NCBI RefSeq assembly: GCF_026151205.1
Contig: NC_087084.1
Span: 15,764,322 to 15,828,321, forward strand
Source of the DNA: Bolinopsis microptera
Lineage: Eukaryota > Ctenophora > Tentaculata > Lobata > Bolinopsidae
Direction: 5' to 3'
DNA: 64,000 nucleotides
Shown here piece after piece: positions 56,838 to 64,000 of the stretch; within the stretch, counting starts at the first letter, position 1; every line of letters starts with the position of its first letter. The translations under genes were made by a program, and so were the position numbers. The notes below the pieces were generated by a model, which worked only from the letters and a program-made list of their open reading frames with translations, had not been told where the DNA came from and ran no database searches.

Positions 56838-58088
56838 TAAAAAACTTTGTTCATATAGATAGTCTAGATTTAATCTTGGAACCATAAGGCCAAGGGTGAT
56901 TTTCAAATGTTCTCCCAATATTGGAGATATGGAATATATTGAGTTTTTATATAGGGTCATTGTGACATTATGTTTATATTGTTTGAATAATTTTTATATA
57001 CTGTAGTATGCTAGTAAAATGTAATATTATAAAGTAAAACAAATATTTTATTCTATACCCACAATTTCAAATTTGCAATTTAATTACACAGTAAGTAAGT
57101 TTAAATATTCATGGTCAATATTAACATTTCACAGTAGTGATTTTATAAGTACTGCAGCTGTAGTATTATACTATTTTCTATAGGAATGAAAAAAATGTGT
57201 TATTAGAGTAGAGTAGAGGGTTTCTACTCAGATTTTATTTTATAAGTATATTGCTGAGGATGTATAATCTTATTTTTTAATTTTTTTATTTCAAAATTAT
57301 TATTTTTAAATTATTTTGCTTCTGAAATTTTGGCTCTAGTAATTAAGAAATGTGACATGTAATTGTAAGTTAACAATTAAATAGATCCTGTGCGCGGCGC
57401 CTACAGCTGACCTACGAATTTCTGAACAATTTTAAACTGTGGCTGTGTGCGCGGCGTACTGTATATGTGTTTGAAATTGAAATTTGAATTTATTTATGAA
57501 TATAACATTATGTATTGATTATTTGTGGTAAATAAAAATTTTTCTTTCCTAAAAAATTTTTCTTTCCTAAAATTCAAATAAACTTTACATCAATGTATTA
57601 CAGTTATATTCAATAAAAAAGGCCACAATATCTCCTGTGAAGCAAAAACATGGAAAAAGAGAGCTAGAAAAATATTCATGATACTCAACACTACCAGACT
57701 CAGCTGGAGTGAGAAACAATATGTAAAAACATCAAAGTAAAATTTATTTCGGCTGAACCAAAACACGGTGGTAAGACCATAATTACATTGGTGCTGACCC
57801 TACATAAAATCATTAATAAATAATCAAGAGAACAGATTTAAATGTATACGATACCTTCTTGCTACTACTCCACAAACTTACACGACATAACAACAAAATA
57901 ACATAATTAAATAATATTATAATAAAACAATCTATAATCTAGCCACTCACGTACTGCGTGACGCGCTTGTTTTGGGTTGTTTCATAAAAGAAAAAACGGC
58001 GTGTTCTACTGCAGGTGCAAGGGGCAAATTATAGAGAGTATGACATTCATAAAGTAAAATATATATATAATATTCCATGATGGGCCGT
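56838..58088. other. AT-rich region and LINE 3' flank, nothing coding recognised
   Basis: No domain-bearing ORF. The LINE 3' UTR probably occupies the right part; its end is not definable. Confidence 0.4.
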
Positions 58089-59432
58089 CTAATCAGGCCA
58101 GCGTACGTCAGAAGACCAGAGAAATTCAGTTAGCTTTGTTTTGAAAATAGAAATTTTCTCAGTCTGTCTAACATAGGCTGGCAGTGCATTCCACAGAAGC
58201 ATTGTTCTATAAAAGAAGCTGTTTCTGAAACTATCGCAGCTTGGTACAATAGAGCAGGTATATGTGCTGGTGTCAAGTCCTTCAATGACTGATGCCGTGC
58301 TCCTTGTGTACCTCATTGTTCCAGCTTCAACAACAGTAATATATTCAGGTAGAGATATACTTACCAAATCATTTACTATTTTATAGAAGAGCGTAATTGA
58401 ATTATGGATGAACTTAGATCTAATGGGTAGAATTTTAAGCTCCTTCTGCTTCTCATAGAATACAATATCACTATAATGATCAAACTGTTGTCCATTGATC
58501 CATTTGATCGCTCTTTTCTGGATTGCCTCAAACTTCGACATGTGTGTCGATCGCTGAGGACACCATATAACTGAGCAATGTTCAAAGATTGATCTTACAA
58601 TGGTAAGGTAGAAAGCCCTCTTTTGGCGTTTATCCATGGTAAAATGACAGGTTCTCTTTAAGAGCCCAAGCTTCGAGCTTGCTTTAGATATCAATTGATC
58701 ACAATGTGCACCCCATAGAAACCTGTTGTTCATTATTACACCAAGATCTGTATGGGATGCCACATAATCAATTATGACTTCATTAAGATTATACCAATAA
58801 ATATTAAAAGGAAGATTGTCTAATACATTTCTTTGCAGAGTTACAGATAACACCTTACACTTTGAAGGGTGAAAAGTCATTTTGTTATCGATTGACCAGG
58901 CAAACAACCTGTCTATATCTCCTTGGAGAATATAGTGGTCTTCAAAGCATTCGATGACCCTCCAAATTTTGGTGTCATCTGCATACAATGCTACATTTGT
59001 ATCCTCCGAAACACACGAGAACATGTCGTTGATGAATAGAACAAACAGAAGTGGTCCCAGAATAGATCCCTGGGGCACTCCTGATTGCACGGGAAGCATG
59101 CTTGAGACAGCTCCGCCTACAACAACCTGCTGTCGTCTGTCTTGTAAATACGACTTTAAAAATCTAAGCATCAGACCATCAATACCATATAAATTTTTTA
59201 GCTTGCGAAGGATTAAGTCATGTGATACACTGTCAAATGCCTTAGCAAAATCAAAATAAACAATGTCGGATCTTGACTTATTGTTCAGGGCCAGTGCAAG
59301 GTTGTCTGTGAATGGGACCATCTGGGTAGTGCAAGACTTCCCATTCACAAAACCGTGTTGTCTACAGTCGATTAACCCTTCACAAGCTGCGAGCAACTCT
59401 TTCGAAATAGCTGAGAAAGACCATTACTGAAA
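58089..59432 (-). mobile_element. 5'-truncated LINE (CR1/Jockey-like), RT and C-terminus
   Basis: Open minus-strand frame from about 59432 to the stop at 58089. It begins in the first RT block (SAISKELLAACEGLIDCRQH, GFVNGKSCTTQMV) and continues through FDFAKAFDSVSHDLI, GVPQGSILGPLLFVLFINDM and YADDTKIW to the C-terminal half (WNALPAYVRQTEKISIFKTK). The endonuclease is missing. The frame is intact for about 445 codons. It ends some 200 bp upstream of the STK16 start, on the opposite strand, so it may touch the STK16 promoter region. Confidence 0.92.
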
Positions 59433-59631
59433 ATATCAGTGTATATTGTTTAAATTACTTTTAAAATTGTGATATCATCCCCTGTTCTAACTTATTATTA
59501 ACTGTTTTGACTAAATTAAATTTGACCCTACAACAATATAATGTTGTAGGTTTGCTACTAAGTTTGCCTCACGAATATCTTTATTTAGATAAAATTCAAT
59601 TATTAAGTTTGTGTTTACACAGGAATGGTTG

Positions 59632-62600
59632 ATGGGTGGGTGGCTTTGCTCTTGTCTAAAGCAAGAAACACTTATTATAAATGGATTTTATTTGAAACTG
59701 TTACAACGGATTGGTGAAGGGTAAGTTTGGAACGTACTGCAAATTATCAATTATATTGCCAATTATGGCTGATACGGCACATGTTTTGTAACATACTGAT
59801 GATATTTCTTAGACTGCTACATATTCAACGATGAGCACTATATTTTCATTGTTATAATTTTGTTGATTCTGTAAAATGTGCTAAAATGAAACTTCTTGTG
59901 TCGAATTACTTGTTTTATTGAGTAGATTTATGACAACAATTTTGTTTGATATAACTGAGGTTTCAGGGGATTTAGTTACATTCAGTTAGCTGAAGATCTC
60001 AAAACAAAACAATACTATGCCATCAAAAGACTACTGGCACAGGAAGACGATCAAGTGACTCTCATAAAAGATGAGGTGACTGAATATTTAAATATAAAAA
60101 AGTAAGATTGAACCAACTTTGAGCAACATAGAACTTTAGAACAAATGGACCACATGATCTGAATCAAAATATGATTATTGTTTTCTTTTGAAATTAACTG
60201 TTCTTGTGTTGCCCCAGGCCTATGTTAGTCAGCTGCAGACACTGCTCAAAATTAAAGCTATTCTGCAAGGTCTTGGTAAAAAAGACAATGGTATAAATAA
60301 ATCAAATAAAGCTTTAAAACTAATTGATATTTCCTAGATAAAGTGTTACAAGTTGTTTGCATCGCCGCACATCATACCTCTCTTAGACTACAGTATTGTG
60401 AGACACAAGGATGTGACTGAGATCAACTTACTACTTCCATATTACAAGGTAAATACTGTTGGTAACTTACTACTTCCATATTACAAGGTAAATACTGTTG
60501 GTATATTTGGAATATGTTTCCAACTTACCAAACCTTACTACATATTCCGTACTCAAGGAATCGTGTTGTATTATAAGTAAGAAAGAATGTTTAAAAACAT
60601 ATTATATGTATATTGTATGATGCTATTAATGAATGTACGAAAGGAAGTTCGACTTTTAAACCTTCCACAGAGAGGATCCCTGCATGACCTGATGAGCAGA
60701 AGTAACCATGGTAACCATAGTAACTAATAGTAACCATAGTAACCATATAAACCTCCCTCAGAGAGGATCCCTGCATGACATGATAAGCAGAAGTAACCAT
60801 GGTAACCATAAGGGTGGTGCCACCATAATTGTTGACCCTGATGTTTTGAGAAAGAGATCAGTTGACAAACTAAGCAACCCTTCCTTGTACAAAAAACTTG
60901 ACTACGACCCTACTAAAGCCTTGCACAAAGAACTGGTCAACCTATGGATTGACGGAAAGACAAGAGGGTTGATTCCTGCAAAGACAGCTAAGAGTATCAT
61001 GGGTATATCGAATGAACTCAAAGCTGACCAATCAGGACCAACAAACGCTCAAAGCACTTTACCGCATTTCAAACCAGGAAAGCCTTACTTCTACCCTTGC
61101 TTGAAAATTCACAAGCTTAAGAAAGATGATTTGAAACCTGGTGTTGAGCCACCCGCAAGGCTTATTACAGCACTCCAAGAGGGAGTTACAAGACGTTCAG
61201 ATGTTTACCTTGCTGACACATTTTTACGCTCATTGGAACGTGAATTTTGTGGGGATCTACTTATCGACTCTGGAGATGCACTCAACTGGTTAGACGGCAT
61301 CAACAGTTCATTTGATCACAATACTAAACGCCGGCTCAGAAGCTTTGCTTTTGACTACAAGGCATTATATGATTCTCTTAAACCCGATTTGGCAATGGAA
61401 GCCCTAACTGTTGCTATGACTGAATGTCGAACGGAATGGAGTGAGGAGTTCAAACAATGGATCCTTGCCCTCGTAGACCTCAGCTTCAGAGCTTCTATTG
61501 GCCAATTTGAAGGTGATTGGTACCAACAACTAGTCGGAATACCAACGGGAGGAAGCCTCTGTGTACAAATTGCGAATATAGCAGTTTACTACTACATGAG
61601 AAAAGTAGTATATTCTGATGAACACTTGATGAAAAACGTGTCAACAGTAAAGAGATACATAGACGATGGAGCGGGTTTTTTTGATGGAACAAAAAGACAG
61701 TTTTCAGAATTTATCTCTAATGTCAACTCGAGACTCAGTAGTGTAGGTCTTAATATAGATGAGTTCAGCATCGAAGACCCTGGAGGATTTACTTGTTTCC
61801 TCGACATACAATTTACATTTGACGTCGATGGAAACCTCCAGACTGACCTGTATGTAAAGGAAACTGATTCTAGGTCTTATCTATACTTTGGATCCACCCA
61901 CCCTAACCATGTCTACAGCAGCATCATCTATTCCCAATGTCTCCGTCTCCGCCGTATCATCAATGACAATGATAGGTTAGCCCTAAGAATCGACGAGCTG
62001 AAAGAGTGCTTTTCGAACTCAAACTATCCGAAAAAGATGATCAACAACATCTCTTCGAAGGTGAAAACATTCGAACGCAGGCTCCCCACCTGCAGGGACA
62101 CCTCGAACAGTTCTATATTGCTCCCTGTGTCCCCTGATAACACAATACGTGTTATCTCCACCTTCGGAGGTGACGCGGCACTGATAGACGTAATTGAAAA
62201 GTTTGAGTCCACCATAGAGACTTCTCCGAGTTTGTCGTCTACATCTAACACCGACACGACAAGTACAACGGAGACCTCCAACCAGGATAGAAACACCGGC
62301 AAAAGACTATTCAGTTATGTTAAAAGATCAGGCGCATCTTTGCGGAGGAGACTCCTCAACCCACAATTGCACGCAGAGGATAACACTGTAACAAAAACAG
62401 AACCTTGCCATCAAAGAAATTGTAAGTGTTGTGCAATGATAGGAAGTGAAAAGTGTTATTGTATTAATGGAGTCAAGATAAGACAAGCTCCAGGGACCTG
62501 TTCTAGCTACAACATAGTCTATATATTCATTTGTAAATTATGTCCATCTCCTTTCTGCTATGTTGGACGTACCATTAGGACTTTGCATGAAAGAGTAACC

Positions 62601-63629
62601 GAACATAGAGCTAACTATTATAAATTATTGAAAGACCCTTCCTTAAAACATAGTGATGATTTTTTATCTGATGATAGTGACACTTACAGTTTAGCAGCTC
62701 ACCTAATAGACTCACATAACCTTTCCAATAGACCTGATTTTGATGCTTCTTATAATGTTTTTATCCTAAAGAATTCTAGTCCTAGTAATTTAGAAGTTAA
62801 CGAACATCTACTTATACAAAAACTCAGAACTTTGAAACCATATGGTATTAATTCATGTGATCCTTTTGGTATGCCACTTTTATTTGAAAATAAAACTTTT
62901 GATAATGGTCCTTAAATTATTTCACCCTTAATGCAGGGACTAGTATATTTTTTCCGACTAGTTGGGGCCTCACAACCCCCCATACCCGAGTGCTTCCCAT
63001 TCCATTTTTGAGAGTTTGGCTTCTTTTTACAGCTAACATCCTTAAGTTCAAATTAAAACTTTCTGATATAATTGGAGTATTAACCCTTATCTTTATTAGG
63101 TACTGAAGATGTCCGAAAATGTTTTACCAATGATGTTATAAAGATTTTGTTGGAATTTTTAAACTCATTCGTTGTCTGACTGTGGGAACTATTGATTCTT
63201 GAAGTAACCATGGTAACCATGGTAACCATAGTAACTAATAGTAACCATAGTAACCATATAAACCTCCCTCAGAGAGGATCCCTGCATGACATGATAAGCA
63301 GAAGTAACCATAGTAACCATGGTAACCATGGTAACTAATAGTAACCATAGTAATCATATAAACCTCCCTCAGAGAGGATCCCTGCATGACCTGATGAGCA
63401 GAAGTAACCATGGTAACCATGGTAACCATAGTAACTAATAGTAACCATAGTAACCATATAAACCTCCCTCAGAGAGGATCCCTGCATGACCTGATAAGCA
63501 GAAGATTGCAGCTCAACAGTCCCCTTCAAGAGAGAATGATATACGGACTGTTCCGCGGTATCTGCAGAGCATTGCATGTTATGCACAATTACCCTAGTGG
63601 TCCTCTGACTCATAGAGATGTTAAACCAG
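59632..63629 (+). CDS. STK16: Serine/threonine kinase 16 (STK16/MPSK1), N-terminal 155 residues; continues off window
   Basis: Four exons with matched phases: 59632-59720, 59967-60075, 60338-60448, 63473-63629. The start MGGWLCSC matches the STK16 lipidation signal (myristoyl Gly2, palmitoyl Cys6 and Cys8). Then follow IGEGGFSYIQLAE (glycine loop), QYYAIKRLL (catalytic Lys), KLFASPHIIPLLDY, LLLPYYK|RGSLHDLISR (hinge and alpha-D), GLFRGICRALHVMH and the catalytic THRDVKPG. Exon 4 leaves in phase 1; the activation loop and C-lobe lie beyond the window. STK16 is a Golgi-associated, membrane-anchored NAK-family kinase. An acceptor at 59621-59622 implies a 5' UTR intron. The 3-kb intron 3 holds a PLE and several copies of the exon 4 edge. 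A 39-bp repeat at the end of exon 3 offers a second donor. Confidence 0.92.
60424..60502 (+). repeat. 39-bp in-frame tandem duplication of the STK16 exon 3 donor edge
   Basis: AACTTACTACTTCCATATTA followed by CAAGGTAAATACTGTTGGT is present twice, so there are two identical donors (60449 and 60488). Use of the second would insert 13 residues (VNTVGNLLLPYYK) before RGSLHD in the kinase hinge. Confidence 0.9.
60660..60809 (+). repeat. Two copies of the STK16 exon 4 acceptor edge, left of PLE
   Basis: CTYCCWCAGAGAGGATCCCT plus the following 20 or so exon bases occur at about 60662 and 60753. They are separated by GTAACCATGGTAACC / GTAACCATAGTAAC blocks (X-box type). Confidence 0.9.
60791..63220 (+). 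mobile_element. Penelope-like element (RT + GIY-YIG) with 19-bp target duplication
   Basis: Body 60810-63201, flanked by AAGTAACCATGGTAACCAT at 60791-60809 and 63202-63220. The ORF (stop 62915) begins at the conserved GGATIIVDPD block, so the N-terminal part of the PLE protein is missing. RT: YDPTKAL, FYPCLKIHKLKK, PPARLITALQEG, AFDYKALYDSL (motif A), GIPTGGSLCVQIANI (B), RYIDDGAGFFDG (C, about 61650), then the PLE thumb YFGSTHPNHVYSSIIYSQCL. Cys motif CHQRNCKCC, then GIY-YIG: YNIVYIFICKLC, CYVGRTIRTLHERVTEHR. All catalytic RT residues seem present. The 3' UTR matches the 14.36-kb fragment. It is inserted inside the X-box/exon-edge repeat of STK16 intron 3, sense to the gene. Confidence 0.93.
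63102..63122 (+). ncRNA. Possible degenerate hammerhead-like core in the PLE 3' UTR
   Basis: ACTGAAGA then TGTCCGAAAA: CUGANGA and GAAA, the two conserved hammerhead strands, lie close together. PLEs are known to carry hammerhead ribozymes. Stem II would be almost absent, so it is probably inactive. The same sequence is at about 14527-14547, and ACTGAAGATGACGCC is in the 11.7-kb PLE. Confidence 0.25.
63202..63472 (+). repeat. About 98-bp repeat with two further STK16 exon 4 acceptor-edge copies, right of PLE
   Basis: Units: GTAACCATGGTAACC and GTAACCATAGTAAC blocks, ATATAAACCTCCCTCAG|AGAG, then GATCCCTGCATGACMTGATR. Copies at about 63268 and 63367; the third is the real exon start (63473). 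The real exon 4 edge is thus the last unit of the array. Confidence 0.93.
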
Positions 63630-64000
63630 GTATTACTTAAAGTTCCACAGTTTTATTGTACATTAAAACCCAGATTTGCCACAGACTTTAGGAGAAAGGA
63701 AAAAGCTGTGTTAAATCGGGTTTTACTGTACTCGGAATTAGAATTACGGTACAACCCTGTTTACAACTTTAGAATCAGAACTAATTTTCTGACCGACAAG
63801 TCAAAATCATCTCAAATTTAGTGTTATAAAATAGTGTTTAAAATATAAAATCTTTTTATAATTAGGTTATACCACAGCTATACAGAGCATTTCAATATTT
63901 AATAAATGAGTCTTTTAAAGAGCATATCTGGTTTTATCCTCAGCTTCATTTAAGTAATAATAATATTCACAGGAAACGTACTGATAAGTAATAATAATAT
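63630..64000. other. Start of STK16 intron 4, nothing further recognised
   Basis: AT-rich intron after the donor GGTATTAC. No next kinase exon (DFG) is seen before the window ends. Confidence 0.5.

Overview
This is nuclear DNA from an animal. It has no operons or ribosome binding sites. Genes are split into short exons with GT-AG introns, and I could chain four multi-exon genes by reading splice phases by hand. They include a Dixin gene (CH domain, coiled coil, DIX) and an STK16-type kinase, both typical of animals. The retroelements are Penelope-like elements (PLEs) with GIY-YIG nucleases and several LINEs. AT-rich DNA and extreme minisatellite content suggest an invertebrate, possibly a non-bilaterian, but I cannot name the species or phylum.

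Layout. Positions 755-10084 (minus): 15 phase-concordant exons of a large cysteine-rich protein with ephrin-receptor-like (GCC2/GCC3-type) repeats, open at both ends; a truncated LINE (4611-6236) lies in one intron. 10.1-16.2 kb: a possible promoter, then two PLE fragments and no convincing gene. 16217-36976 (minus): a Dixin gene in ten exons. Its introns hold a 17-bp satellite of about 155 copies, a LINE of 3.6 kb or more, a 2-kb array of 22-bp units, arrays of CRE, E-box and CCAAT motifs, and a 1.26-kb tandem duplication. 36.9-49.4 kb: mostly minisatellites, plus one tRNA-derived SINE-like element. 49453-49575 (minus): an isolated start exon. 52539-54758 (plus): a complete secreted YHYH-domain protein. 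55.0-56.8 kb: two inverted-repeat (MITE-like) elements. 58089-59432 (minus): a truncated LINE. 59632-63629 (plus): the first four coding exons of STK16, with a PLE inserted in intron 3.

The most striking feature is the relation between genes and repeats. Almost every tandem array abuts a splice junction, and in many the repeat unit contains a copy of the exon edge with its donor or acceptor. Most arrays, although their units differ in length (20, 22, 32, 42, about 98 bp), share a 14-bp near-palindrome fitting GTHNYYATRRNAAC, the X-box bound by RFX factors. Other arrays carry E-box (CACGTG), CRE (TGACGTCA) or CCAAT cores. I propose splice-junction-anchored, transcription-factor-site-bearing minisatellites as the undescribed phenomenon here.

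The four genes do not form a pathway. Dixin is a Wnt/Dishevelled-linked scaffold, STK16 is a lipidated Golgi-associated kinase, and the other two look secreted or cell-surface. All functions are inferred from recognisable domains; no database search was possible.
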